DNA of 62,396 nt from the NCBI RefSeq assembly GCF_016775475.1, contig NZ_JAEUXJ010000018.1, positions 1 through 62,396 of the forward strand, written 5' to 3'. The translations under genes and the position numbers were made by a program. The DNA comes from Belnapia mucosa. GTDB taxonomy: Bacteria; Pseudomonadota; Alphaproteobacteria; Acetobacterales; Acetobacteraceae. Shown piece after piece: positions 54,541 to 62,396 of the stretch (position 1 is the first letter of the stretch; every line of letters starts with the position of its first letter). The notes below the pieces were generated by a model. It was not told the DNA's origin. It saw only the letters and a list, made by a program, of their open reading frames with translations, and ran no database searches.

Positions 54541-54564
54541 CCGCGCGACGGGGGGCCTGAGCGC

Positions 54565-55584
54565 ATGCCGCAATCCCGCGGACTCTATCTGCGCGTGGGC
54601 CTGCTGGTGGTGGCCGGGCTGGCGCTGCTGGTCGGCTTCGTCCTGTTCTTCACCGCCAACCGCTTCGGCAGCAGCAACATCACCTACGAGACCTATCTGC
54701 GGGAATCGGTGCAGGGCCTCGATGCCGGCTCGCCGGTGCGCTATCGCGGCGTCGCCATCGGCCGGGTCGCCGAGGTCGGGCTGGTCGCCGCCGAATACCG
54801 CACGCCCGAGAGCGGCAATTTCGGCGCCGTCTTCCAGCTCGTCTATGTCCGCTTCGTGGTGGATATCGCCAAGGTGGGCGAGGTGCCCTCGGTCGAGGAG
54901 GCGGTGCGGCTCGGCCTCCGGGTGCGGATCGCAGCCCAGGGCATCACCGGGGTGAACTACCTGGAGATGGACTTCCTCGATCCCGGGCGCTTCCCGCCCC
55001 GGGAGGTGCCCTGGGAGCCGCGCTACCCCTATGTGCCGGCGGTGCCCTCCACCGTCGCGCAGGTGCAGGGCGCGGCGGAGCAGCTGCTGCAGAAGCTGCA
55101 GAGCGTCGATCTGCAGGGGCTGCTGGACAATGTCATTGGGCTGGTGGCCGAACTGCGCGGCCAGGTGCGCGACGGCGACCTGGCGACCACCCTGCATGAG
55201 GCCGCCGCGCTGTTGCGCGGGCTGCGCGGGCAGGTGGACGCCATGGGCCTGCCCGCCCTGGCCGAGGAGCTGCGCGGCACCGCCGGCGATGCCCGCGCCC
55301 TGCTGGCGAGCCGGGATGTCCGCCAGACCCTGGCCAATGCCGCCGCCGCCATGGCCGAGCTGCGGGCGGTGACGGCCAAGCTGCCGGCCAGCCTCGCCAC
55401 GCTGGATGGCGGGCTGCGCAATGTCCGCGGCGCCACCACCGATATCCAGGCCGAGCTGGGGCCGATCCTGCGCGACCTGCGGGTGGCCATCGCCAATCTG
55501 CGCGACACCACGGAACAGCTTCGCCGCAACCCGTCCCAGGCCATTTTCGGCGCGCCGCCGCCAACGTCGGAGTCCCGCCGATGA
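54565..55584 (+). CDS. mlaD: MlaD-type MCE lipid-binding protein
   Basis: A 339-residue protein with one N-terminal span (LRVGLLVVAGLALLVGFVLF), an MCE domain (QGLDAGSPVRYRGVAIGRV) and a long helical C-terminal part that is predicted to form a tunnel or coil. It carries phospholipid in the periplasm. Its stop overlaps the lipoprotein gene start (ATGA). Confidence 0.93.
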   Translation: MPQSRGLYLRVGLLVVAGLALLVGFVLFFTANRFGSSNITYETYLRESVQGLDAGSPVRYRGVAIGRVAEVGLVAAEYRTPESGNFGAVFQLVYVRFVVDIAKVGEVPSVEEAVRLGLRVRIAAQGITGVNYLEMDFLDPGRFPPREVPWEPRYPYVPAVPSTVAQVQGAAEQLLQKLQSVDLQGLLDNVIGLVAELRGQVRDGDLATTLHEAAALLRGLRGQVDAMGLPALAEELRGTAGDARALLASRDVRQTLANAAAAMAELRAVTAKLPASLATLDGGLRNVRGATTDIQAELGPILRDLRVAIANLRDTTEQLRRNPSQAIFGAPPPTSESRR

Positions 55585-56243
55585 TCCGCCGCCGTGCCGT
55601 CCTGCTCACCCCGCTGCTGGCGGGATGCAGCGTGCTGCCGGAACGCCCCTATCGGGAGACGCAGCGCTTCGCCCTGGCGCCGGAGCGGCCGCAGCGGGCG
55701 CAGCCGCCGCGTGGCGCGCCGGTGCTGCTGATCCGCAGCCTGCGGGCGGCGCCGGGGCTGGAAGGCCGGGGCCTGCGCAGCCTGGGCACCGATGGCCGGA
55801 TCACCACCACCTACTGGCAGGAATGGGCGGCGCCGCCGGCCGAGCTGGTGGAGGAGGCGCTGCGGCGCTGGCTGATCGCCAGCGGGCGCTTCGCCGCCGT
55901 CACCCAGCCCGGCTCCCGCCTGCGGGCCGATCTGGTGCTGGAGGCGGAGCTGATCCGGCTGGAAGCATCACCGGCGGCCGGGCAGGGCCGGGCGGCGCTG
56001 TCCGTGCTGCTGCTGGCGGAGCCGGGCTCGGGGCCGGGCGAGGCCCGCATCCTCGGGCAATTCGTGGCGGACGGGGTGGCGCCGCTGCCGGGCGACGCGC
56101 CGCCGGAGGCCGCGGCATCGGCCATGGCGGCCGCGCTGGCTGCAGCCCTCGCCGATCTGGAAGCGCGGCTCGTCCGCATTCTGCCTGTGCGCCGGGAGGG
56201 GCCGGTCAGCCGCCTTGCGCCAGCCGGGCGACCGCCGCGCTGA
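55581..56243 (+). CDS. ABC-transport auxiliary lipoprotein (PqiC-like)
   Basis: A 220-residue lipoprotein: lipobox LLAGC within the first 15 residues, then the auxiliary domain with PVLLIRSLRAAPGLEGR, YWQEWAAPPAELVEEALRRWL and an end with ALADLEARLV. Such proteins sit in the outer membrane and complete MCE transporters. Its 3' end overlaps the convergent receiver gene by 38 bases. Confidence 0.85.
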   Translation: MIRRRAVLLTPLLAGCSVLPERPYRETQRFALAPERPQRAQPPRGAPVLLIRSLRAAPGLEGRGLRSLGTDGRITTTYWQEWAAPPAELVEEALRRWLIASGRFAAVTQPGSRLRADLVLEAELIRLEASPAAGQGRAALSVLLLAEPGSGPGEARILGQFVADGVAPLPGDAPPEAAASAMAAALAAALADLEARLVRILPVRREGPVSRLAPAGRPPR

Positions 56244-56604
56244 GGTCGCCGAAGGGCACGGGCTTGGTCAGGATGGCGATCGGCCCGCCAAGCGCCCGCA
56301 GACCCGCCACCGTCTCCGGCACATGGTTCGCCGACATCACCACCAGGGGCAGGTCCGGCCGGGCGAGGCGCAGGCGCCGCGCCAGCGCATCGCCGCGGAG
56401 CCGGGGCATCTGCATATCCGTGACCAGCAGGTCGAAGGGGCCATGCGCGGCCTCCGCCTCCAGCGCCGCCGCCCCGTCGCCGACCAGCACGACCTCATGG
56501 CCATGCTCGGTCAGCTCCGCCTCCGCGGCTAAGCCGATCAGCGCCTCATCCTCCGCGAGAAGAATCCGCAGGCGGCGGGCGAATGGACCTTCCTGGGATG
56601 TCAT
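56206..56604 (-). CDS. Single-domain response regulator
   Basis: A 132-residue receiver: acidic pair AEDE, phospho-acceptor Asp in LLVTDMQMP, Ser in VVMSANH and Lys in ILTKPVP. There is no output domain, so it works as a phosphate relay or protein-binding switch. It lies 109 bases downstream of the HisKA_2-type kinase on the same strand and is its likely partner. Confidence 0.92.
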   Translation of the reverse strand: MTSQEGPFARRLRILLAEDEALIGLAAEAELTEHGHEVVLVGDGAAALEAEAAHGPFDLLVTDMQMPRLRGDALARRLRLARPDLPLVVMSANHVPETVAGLRALGGPIAILTKPVPFGDLSAAVARLAQGG

Positions 56605-56713
56605 CCGAACAATGCCCGCGGAGATGGAGGTAGAACAGGGTCGGCCTTAGCAAGGCATACTGGAACGAGGGATGCCAGTGGGTTTCCCGCGACCACGGAA
56701 GGCGAGGCCGCAC

Positions 56714-57766
56714 TCAGGCCGGACCGTGGCAGGGAAACCGCATGACCCAGCGCAGGCCGGGCCGGTTGCTGCCCGGGAAGGCCGACCCGCTTTCCAGATG
56801 GCCACCAAGCTGCCCGGCCAGGGCCCGGGCGATGCGGGTGCCGAGGCCACTGCCATGCGGCGCCACGGCGCCGTCCGAGCCGATGCCGTTATCCTCGACG
56901 GTGAGGATGAAATCCTCCCCCTCCCGCCGGAAGCCGATCACCACCTGGCCCTCCATATCGCCCGGGAAGGCGTATTTCAGGGCATTCCCCACCAGCTCAT
57001 TCACCGAGAGGCCGATCGGCACGGCTCGCGCCATCGGCACCAGATGGTCTTCCGCCCGGACCACCAGCGCCACCGGCGCGAGGTTGAGCGCCACTTCCCG
57101 AATGTCTTGGATCAGGCCCTCGAGGAAGCCGCGAATGGCGACTTCGGCATGGCCGTCCTCGCGATGGTAGTCGAGCCGGGCATTGATGCGCGCCAGCCCC
57201 ATGATCCGGCCCGAGGCCTCGGCCAGCACCTGCCGCGCCGCCGGCTCAACCGCCGCCCCGGCCTGGAGCCGCAGGGTGGCGGCGAGGCGCTGGAGGTCGT
57301 TGCGGGCGCGGTGGACAGCCTCGCTCAGCAGGGTGCCGCGCGCCTTGGCGACACCTGCCAGCTCGGCATTGGCGGCGGCGAGGCTCGTCCTCTCCCGCGC
57401 CAGGCTGGTCAGGGCGATGTGCAGGGATTCCAGCAGGAATGCGGTGAAGACCGAGATGGCGAGGAAGAGCAGCAGGGCCAGCAGGTCGGTCGGGTCAGCG
57501 ATCCGCAGGATGCCCTGCGGCTGCACCATGAAGCAGACGGCGAGCAGGCTGCTCAGCAGGGCCGCATAGACGCCGGTGCCGCGGTCGAAGAAGACGCCGG
57601 CCAGGATCACCGCCGGGAAGAAGAGCAGGTAGGGCTGGCCCGGGCCCCAGCCGAAGACCAGCAGCCGGAGGCCGAAACAGGCCAGGACGATCAGCGTGGT
57701 GGCGCTGTAGCGCGCCCAGATCGGCAGGCCGCGCGAACGCGCGGCCAGCAGGAACAGCCGTTCCAT
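56714..57766 (-). CDS. HisKA_2-type sensor histidine kinase with DUF4118-like membrane part
   Basis: A 350-residue kinase: a membrane part of about four spans (residues 20-120) with LFFPAVILAGVFFDRGTGVY, typical of KdpD-like DUF4118 domains. A phospho-acceptor region follows (SEAVHRARNDLQRLAATLRL) of the HisKA_2 class, then an ATP-binding part with VNELVGNALKYAFP and VEDNGIG. Kinases of this class are often tied to general stress or light signalling in alphaproteobacteria. Its ribosome binding site lies in one arm of an inverted repeat. Confidence 0.9.
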   Translation of the reverse strand: MERLFLLAARSRGLPIWARYSATTLIVLACFGLRLLVFGWGPGQPYLLFFPAVILAGVFFDRGTGVYAALLSSLLAVCFMVQPQGILRIADPTDLLALLLFLAISVFTAFLLESLHIALTSLARERTSLAAANAELAGVAKARGTLLSEAVHRARNDLQRLAATLRLQAGAAVEPAARQVLAEASGRIMGLARINARLDYHREDGHAEVAIRGFLEGLIQDIREVALNLAPVALVVRAEDHLVPMARAVPIGLSVNELVGNALKYAFPGDMEGQVVIGFRREGEDFILTVEDNGIGSDGAVAPHGSGLGTRIARALAGQLGGHLESGSAFPGSNRPGLRWVMRFPCHGPA

Positions 57767-57768
57767 TC

Positions 57769-57803
57769 GGTCCCCGGAATTGCGTGGTGCAAGATCGGGG
57801 ACC
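57769..57803 (-). promoter_or_regulatory. Inverted repeat covering the kinase ribosome binding site
   Basis: CGGGGACC and GGTCCCCG form 8-bp arms (57769-57776 and 57796-57803). On the transcript the second arm, GGGGACC, is the only ribosome binding site candidate for the kinase ATG at 57766. Folding would hide it and tie kinase translation to ribosomes or ligands upstream. Confidence 0.5.
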
Positions 57804-57820
57804 TCAACACGCCGGAGCCG

Positions 57821-58765
57821 CTACCGTTTCGCCTCGATGGACTCCCAGATCGCCTTTTCCAGCTGCACGCCATCGAACCGGGCGATCTCCTGCAGGCCGG
57901 TCGGGGAGGTGACGTTGATCTCGGTCAGGTAGTCGCCGATCACGTCGATGCCGACGAAGATCAGCCCCCGCTCGCGCAGCGACGGGCCGATGCGGTCGCA
58001 GATCTCGCGCTCCCGCGGCGTCAGCGTGGTCTTCTCCGGCCTTCCGCCGACATGCATGTTGCTGCGCGATTCGCCCGCCGCCGGCACGCGGTTGATGGCG
58101 CCCATCGGCACGCCGTCCACCAGGATGATGCGCTTGTCGCCCTTCCGCACCTCCGGCACGTAGCGCTGCACCATCAGCGGCTCGCGCGAGCGTTCGGTGA
58201 ACATCTCGATCAGGCTGTTGAGGTTGGAATCGCCCGGCTTGATGTGGAAGACGCCGGCGCCGCCATTGCCAAACAGCGGCTTGACGATGATGTCCTGATA
58301 CTTCTCCCGGAAGGCCAGGATCTGCGTCCGGCTCGCCGTCACCAGCGTCTCCGGCATCAGTTCGGGGAATTGGAGAACGAAGAGCTTCTCCGGCGCATTC
58401 CGCACGCTGGCCGGGTCGTTCACCACCAGCGTCTTCGGGTGGATATGCTCCAGCAGGTGGGTGGCGGTGATATAGGCCATGTCGAAGGGCGGGTCCTGCC
58501 GCATCAGGACCACGTCCATGGTCGAGAGGTCGATCTCCTCCCGCGGGCCAAAGACATAATGGGCGCCGTATTTGCGCTCGACCGTCACCGTCTCGGCCTG
58601 GGCCAGCAGGCGGCCGCCGGTCAGCGCCAGGTCCCGGACATGATAGTGCCAAAGGCTGTGGCCGCGGGCCTGCCCCTCCAGCATCAGGGCGAAGGTGCTG
58701 TCGGCGTCGATATTGATGCCGGCGATCGGGTCCATCTGGACCGCGACCCGGAGGGCGCGCGCCAT
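57821..58765 (-). CDS. gshB: Glutathione synthetase
   Basis: A 314-residue ATP-grasp ligase joining gamma-glutamylcysteine and glycine. Typical stretches are VAVQMDPIAGINIDADSTFA near the start, VLMRQDPPFDMAYITATHLL, VVNDPASVRNAPEKL, KPLFGNGGAGVF and GDKRIILVDG. I chose the ATG at 58765, with GGAG 6 bases upstream, over the ATG at 58777. Confidence 0.97.
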   Translation of the reverse strand: MARALRVAVQMDPIAGINIDADSTFALMLEGQARGHSLWHYHVRDLALTGGRLLAQAETVTVERKYGAHYVFGPREEIDLSTMDVVLMRQDPPFDMAYITATHLLEHIHPKTLVVNDPASVRNAPEKLFVLQFPELMPETLVTASRTQILAFREKYQDIIVKPLFGNGGAGVFHIKPGDSNLNSLIEMFTERSREPLMVQRYVPEVRKGDKRIILVDGVPMGAINRVPAAGESRSNMHVGGRPEKTTLTPREREICDRIGPSLRERGLIFVGIDVIGDYLTEINVTSPTGLQEIARFDGVQLEKAIWESIEAKR

Positions 58766-58884
58766 GATCGTCTCCATGTGGTTCGGGGCGATTCCGTGCC
58801 CCGAACTGGATGAAAAGACCAGAGGTAAAGCCGGACCGATTCAGCCCTCCGCGCCAATCGGCGCTCCGGCCATCGGGCCGGGCT

Positions 58885-59733
58885 TCAATTGAGACGATGG
58901 CGAAGCTCCTCGACCACCATCCTGGTGCGGGAGGCGGCGGGCCCCTCCGGCTCCAGCTCCAGCGAGCGTTCGAGGCAGGAGAGCGCGGCGCCGATCCGGT
59001 CCAGCCGCTGGTTCATCAGCCCCGCTTCCCGCCAGAGCAGCGCCTGATCCGGGGCGAGGCGCAGCATGTCCTCGGCACAGGCCAACGCGCCGGCGAGGTC
59101 CTGCGCCCGGAGCCGACGCAGCTTGATGTTATTCTGCAGCCGAAGCAGCACCGCCCGCTTGTCCATCAGCCGCACCAGCCCTGGGCGCAGCTCCGCCCGC
59201 TCCCCCTCGATCCGCTTGATGAGGGCGCGGAGATCGGGCGCCTGCAGGCCGGTGCCGCCGGCGAAGACATCGATTAGCGCCTGGCCGCGGCCGCCTTCCA
59301 CCGCCAGCAGGAAATGGCCGGGGAAATCGACGCCATAGGCGGCCCAGCCGGCGGCCTCAGCCGCATGCAGCCAGATGATGCCGAGGGCGACCGGCAGGCC
59401 GCGCCGCCGCTCCACCACTCGGATCAGATTGGCATTGGCCGGGTTCTCGTAATCCTCGGTATCGCCCCGGAAGCCGAAGCGGGTACCGATCACCTCAGCC
59501 AGCACCAAGCGGCGGCGTTCGGCATCGCCGGCATCGGCCTCCTGGTCGGCAGCGGCAGCGGCGACGGCGGCCTGGGCCAGTTCCGACAGGGTGGCGGAAG
59601 CGGCCTGCCAATCGGCTTCCGGCGCGTCGATCCGCGCCAGCTGCAAGGCAACGGCGGCCAGGTCGATCTCCGCATCGGGCAATTGCCCGGCGGCGAGGAG
59701 GGCGGCGCGCGCCTCATCCTGGGGGTTGGGCAT
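58885..59733 (-). CDS. SirB1-like transglutaminase-fold/TPR protein
   Basis: A 282-residue soluble protein of the SirB1 family: the core VIGTRFGFRGDTEDYENPAN, RRGLPVALGIIWLHAAEAAG and PGHFLLAVE. The C-terminal third has TPR-like helices (CAEDMLRLAPDQALLWREAG). The function of the family is not settled. GGGAG lies at a good distance before the ATG at 59733. Confidence 0.87.
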   Translation of the reverse strand: MPNPQDEARAALLAAGQLPDAEIDLAAVALQLARIDAPEADWQAASATLSELAQAAVAAAAADQEADAGDAERRRLVLAEVIGTRFGFRGDTEDYENPANANLIRVVERRRGLPVALGIIWLHAAEAAGWAAYGVDFPGHFLLAVEGGRGQALIDVFAGGTGLQAPDLRALIKRIEGERAELRPGLVRLMDKRAVLLRLQNNIKLRRLRAQDLAGALACAEDMLRLAPDQALLWREAGLMNQRLDRIGAALSCLERSLELEPEGPAASRTRMVVEELRHRLN

Positions 59734-59736
59734 CAC

Positions 59737-60123
59737 CTACTCCCTTGGCGGCGGCACCATCCGGCCGAGGCGGCGACCGCCGAAGAGATGAACGTGGAAA
59801 TGCCCGACCTCCTGCCCGGCATCCTCGCCCATATTGGACAGGATGCGGTAACCCTGCTCCTCGAGCCCCAGTTCCCGCGCAATGCGGCCGACCGCGCGCC
59901 AGAAGCCGGCAATCGCCTCGGCCGGCGCCTCGGCATGGAAGTCGGCGGCGCTGACATAGGACCCCTTCGGGATCACCAGCACATGCACCGGCGCCTGCGG
60001 CGCGATGTCATGGAAGGCGAGCGCATGCTCGTCCTCCGCCACGCGCTTGCAGGGAATCTCGCCGCGCAGGATGCGGGCGAAAATGTTGCTGGGGTCGTAG
60101 GGCGGCTTGCCGGAGACGGCCAT
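59737..60123 (-). CDS. HIT-family nucleotide-binding protein (HinT-like)
   Basis: A 128-residue protein with IFARILRGEIPCKRV, HVLVIPKGSYVS and the catalytic triad motif VGHFHVHLFGGR. HinT-type proteins hydrolyse nucleoside phosphoramidates. AGGAAGG precedes the ATG. It follows hisE by 18 bases, an arrangement found in many alphaproteobacteria. Confidence 0.95.
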   Translation of the reverse strand: MAVSGKPPYDPSNIFARILRGEIPCKRVAEDEHALAFHDIAPQAPVHVLVIPKGSYVSAADFHAEAPAEAIAGFWRAVGRIARELGLEEQGYRILSNMGEDAGQEVGHFHVHLFGGRRLGRMVPPPRE

Positions 60124-60141
60124 GGCATATCCTTCCTGCGG

Positions 60142-60672
60142 TCAGGCCAATTTGGTGGTGCGCGCCGCCCTCACGATACCTTTCGGCCGCGACGCCTTCT
60201 CGACGATGCCGCTGATGCCCTCGCGCCGGCGGAGCTCGGCCCAGACCTCATCCGGCCGAATGCCGGCATCCACCCAGACCACGATCAGGTGGTAGAGCAG
60301 ATCGGCGGATTCCAGGATGGTTTCGCCGCGATGGCCGAGCGTCGCCTCGATGACGCATTCCACCGCTTCCTCGCCCAGCTTCTGGGCGACCTTGGCGGTG
60401 CCGCGGGCCATCAGCCGGGCGGAATGGGAATTGGCCGCATCGCCGGCCAAGCGGCGGCTCTCGACCGTCGCCCAGAGCCGGTCGAGCACCGTCGCATCGC
60501 CATCCTCCGGCACGCTGAGCGGGGCCAGATGGCGGGCTTCGGCGCGGCGCACGGCCTTGGGCGGCCTCCCCGGCAGGGCAGGCAGGCCGGCCGGCACCGG
60601 CACCTTGGCCTTCGCCGGGGCACGCTTCTTCGCTGCCTTCGCCGCCGGCTTCTTCTTGGTGTCCTTCGCCAT
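60142..60672 (-). CDS. hisE: Phosphoribosyl-ATP pyrophosphatase with basic N-terminal tail
   Basis: A 176-residue HisE. The enzyme proper (about residues 60-165) has the MazG-like motif KLGEEAVECVIEA and SADLLYHLIVVWVDAG. It removes pyrophosphate from phosphoribosyl-ATP in histidine synthesis. The first 50 residues are Lys/Ala/Pro-rich (KKKPAAKAAKKRAPAKAK), not part of the usual enzyme. The start lies 2 bases behind the hisF stop. Confidence 0.93.
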   Translation of the reverse strand: MAKDTKKKPAAKAAKKRAPAKAKVPVPAGLPALPGRPPKAVRRAEARHLAPLSVPEDGDATVLDRLWATVESRRLAGDAANSHSARLMARGTAKVAQKLGEEAVECVIEATLGHRGETILESADLLYHLIVVWVDAGIRPDEVWAELRRREGISGIVEKASRPKGIVRAARTTKLA

Positions 60673-60674
60673 GC

Positions 60675-61451
60675 TCAGGCGGTCTCCGATTCAGGCAGGG
60701 GACGGATCGGCAGGCCGGCGGCGGCCAGCGCGGCCTTGGCATCGGCGATGCGGAACTCCCCGTAATGGAAGACGCTGGCCGCGAGCAGCCCGGTCGCGCC
60801 GACCTGCGCGCCCTCGACGAAATGCTGCATGGTCCCGACGCCGCCCGAGGCGATGATCGGCACCGGCACCGCGGCCCGCACCGCCCGCAGCAGATCGAGG
60901 TCGAATCCCGATTTCGTCCCGTCGCGGTCCATGCTGGTGAGGAGGATCTCGCCCGCCCCGGCAGCGGCCATACGCTGGGCCCAACCCACGGCCTCGATGC
61001 CGGTCGGGCGGCGGCCACCATGGGTGAAGACCTCCCAGCGGCCCTCGCCGACCTTCCGGGCATCCACCGCGACGACGATCGCCTGGCTGCCGAAGGCCTC
61101 CGCCGCGCGGGAGACCAATTCCGGCTCGGCGACGGCGGCGCTGTTGATGCTGGCCTTGTCGGCGCCGGCGAGCAGGAGGCGCCGCACATCCTCGACCGAG
61201 CGCACCCCTCCGCCCACCGTCAGCGGGATGAAGACCTGCGCCGCGGTGCGCGAGACGACATCGAGGATGGTGTCACGGTTCTCGTGGCTGGCCGCGATGT
61301 CGAGGAAGGTGACCTCGTCCGCTCCCTCGCGGTCATAGGTGCGGGCCTGCTCCACCGGGTCGCCGGCATCGCGGAGGGAAACGAAATTGACGCCCTTGAC
61401 GACGCGGCCGTCCTTCACGTCGAGGCATGGGATGACGCGGAGCGCGAGCAC
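60675..61451 (-). CDS. hisF: Imidazole glycerol phosphate synthase cyclase subunit
   Basis: A 258-residue (beta-alpha)8 barrel: RVIPCLDVKDGRVVKGVNF near the start with the catalytic Asp, EVTFLDIAAS, VGGGVRSVEDV, and later SMDRDGTKSGFD with the second catalytic Asp and IASGGVG. It joins with HisH. Only hisF and hisE of the pathway are in the window. Confidence 0.98.
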   Translation of the reverse strand: MLALRVIPCLDVKDGRVVKGVNFVSLRDAGDPVEQARTYDREGADEVTFLDIAASHENRDTILDVVSRTAAQVFIPLTVGGGVRSVEDVRRLLLAGADKASINSAAVAEPELVSRAAEAFGSQAIVVAVDARKVGEGRWEVFTHGGRRPTGIEAVGWAQRMAAAGAGEILLTSMDRDGTKSGFDLDLLRAVRAAVPVPIIASGGVGTMQHFVEGAQVGATGLLAASVFHYGEFRIADAKAALAAAGLPIRPLPESETA

Positions 61452-61577
61452 GGGGCACCTGTCCGGTTCGAGAAGGGGATCGGCTGGTCCAGCGGCAGCG
61501 TGCCTGAGCCAGGCGGGTTCGCCACCGCATCGCGAAGATGCGGCGCAGGGTCAAGCGGCTTGCGGTGGCCCGCTGGC

Positions 61578-62261
61578 CTAGCCGCGGCTGCGCAGCATCG
61601 CCTCGGCGCGGTGCAGGTCGGGTTCGGTGGTGATCTTGATATTGTCCTCATGGCCGAGGACCAGCGCGACTTCCATCCCGACCCGTTCGGCCAGCATGGC
61701 GTCATCCGTCAGCTCCGGCCCCGGCAACGGTGCGGCATGGACTTGGCGATGGGCGGCGAGGATGTCGCGGAAGCGGAAACCCTGCGGCGTCTGCGCGCGC
61801 CAGAGGCCGGTGCGATCCACCGTGCCGGTCACCCGGCCGCCTTCGCCGCGCTTCAGCGTATCGGTGACGGGAATCGCGGCGATGGCGGCCGGAACCCGGT
61901 CCAGCGCATCCAGCACGGCGGTGATGGTCTCGGCCGCGACGAAGGGGCGCACGCCGTCATGGATGAGGACCTTGTCCGGGTTCAGCCCGGCGACGCCTTC
62001 CAACCCAAGCCGCACCGAATCCTGCCGTTTGGCCCCGCCGAGCAGCGGCGGCGGCAGGTCGAGCCCAGCCACGGCGGCATCGTAGAGGTCACGGTCGTCG
62101 GGATGAATCAGCACCTGCACGGCCTGGAGGCCTGGATGGCGCAGGAGTGCCGTAGCAGTGCGGGCAAGGATCGGGATGTGGGACAGCGACAGATATTGCT
62201 TCGGGACCGGACCACCGAGGCGGTAGCCGCGCCCAGCGGCAACAATCAGGCCCAAATTCAT
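61578..62261 (-). CDS. ispD: 2-C-methyl-D-erythritol 4-phosphate cytidylyltransferase
   Basis: A 227-residue enzyme of the non-mevalonate isoprenoid route. The nucleotide site is LIVAAGRGYRLGGPVPKQYL; further motifs are VLIHDGVRPFV, AIPVTDTLKR, TPQGFRF and TDDAMLAER. It is a single-function IspD: the frame stops right after the domain, with no fused IspF, although IspDF fusions are common in alphaproteobacteria. The ATG at 62261 was chosen because the fold starts there. Confidence 0.95.
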   Translation of the reverse strand: MNLGLIVAAGRGYRLGGPVPKQYLSLSHIPILARTATALLRHPGLQAVQVLIHPDDRDLYDAAVAGLDLPPPLLGGAKRQDSVRLGLEGVAGLNPDKVLIHDGVRPFVAAETITAVLDALDRVPAAIAAIPVTDTLKRGEGGRVTGTVDRTGLWRAQTPQGFRFRDILAAHRQVHAAPLPGPELTDDAMLAERVGMEVALVLGHEDNIKITTEPDLHRAEAMLRSRG

Positions 62262-62396
62262 GTCGATTCCATCGCCAGCGACAAGGGCTGGCAAGCTGCA
62301 CCATGCGGTGCGGACAGTCGAGACGGGTTTCACTGTTGGATCCGGCTGGGTGGCCCGGCGGCGACCGACTTTCCCGCAGCTTGAGCTGCAGTATCA

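Overview
The window is GC-rich DNA (gene bodies near 70% GC) from a Gram-negative alphaproteobacterium. A Roseomonas-like member of the Acetobacteraceae fits best, judged from gene content and protein style; this is an inference, since there is no rRNA gene to anchor it. Most genes sit in long runs with ATGA or TGATG stop/start overlaps, so translational coupling is the rule.

Left part (1-17300), accessory in character. It opens with a remnant of a serine resolvase beside a 50-bp tandem duplication. Next come a GH16-type protein, an isoquinoline 1-oxidoreductase-like pair (iorAB) whose large subunit carries an in-frame amber codon, and a 764-residue glycine-rich protein built from exact 306-bp and then 102-bp repeats. 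Two solute-binding proteins (TctC/Bug type and TAXI type) and a Sel1-like protein follow. A type I secretion cassette comes next: an 80-residue precursor with a textbook double-glycine leader, a perfect intrinsic terminator, an HlyD adaptor, an ABC exporter with a C39 peptidase domain, and a 694-residue membrane-anchored protein ending in a second Sel1-like domain. The core of the small precursor looks like half of one repeat of the large glycine-rich protein. I think this is the most novel system in the window.

Middle part (17300-25240), nitrogen salvage. Allantoinase (puuE), ureidoglycolate lyase (allA) and an NHL-type propeller gene face a full urease operon, ureD-A-B-C-E-F-G plus a HupE/UreJ permease. 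The lyase releases urea, which the urease would hydrolyse.

Respiratory and selenium part (25245-49210). A selenocysteine formate dehydrogenase (in-frame UGA followed by a SECIS-like hairpin) lies opposite its FeS and NrfD-type membrane subunits and is followed by fdhD. Then comes one long overlapping run: alternative complex III (actABCDEF), a small membrane protein, SCO, an A2-type caa3 oxidase (subunits II, I, III, IV), selA and selB. After selB come tRNA-Sec and a fused NDH-like/SelD gene. The cell could pass electrons from formate through quinone, complex III and the oxidase to oxygen, and the same locus encodes the means to make the selenoenzyme.

Right part (49220-62396), housekeeping. 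It holds a ChvG-like sensor kinase, a 2-hydroxyacid dehydrogenase, a SpoU-type RNA methyltransferase, an Mla/MCE lipid transporter with its lipoprotein, a HisKA_2-type kinase with a receiver protein, glutathione synthetase, a SirB1-like protein, a HIT protein, hisE, hisF and ispD.
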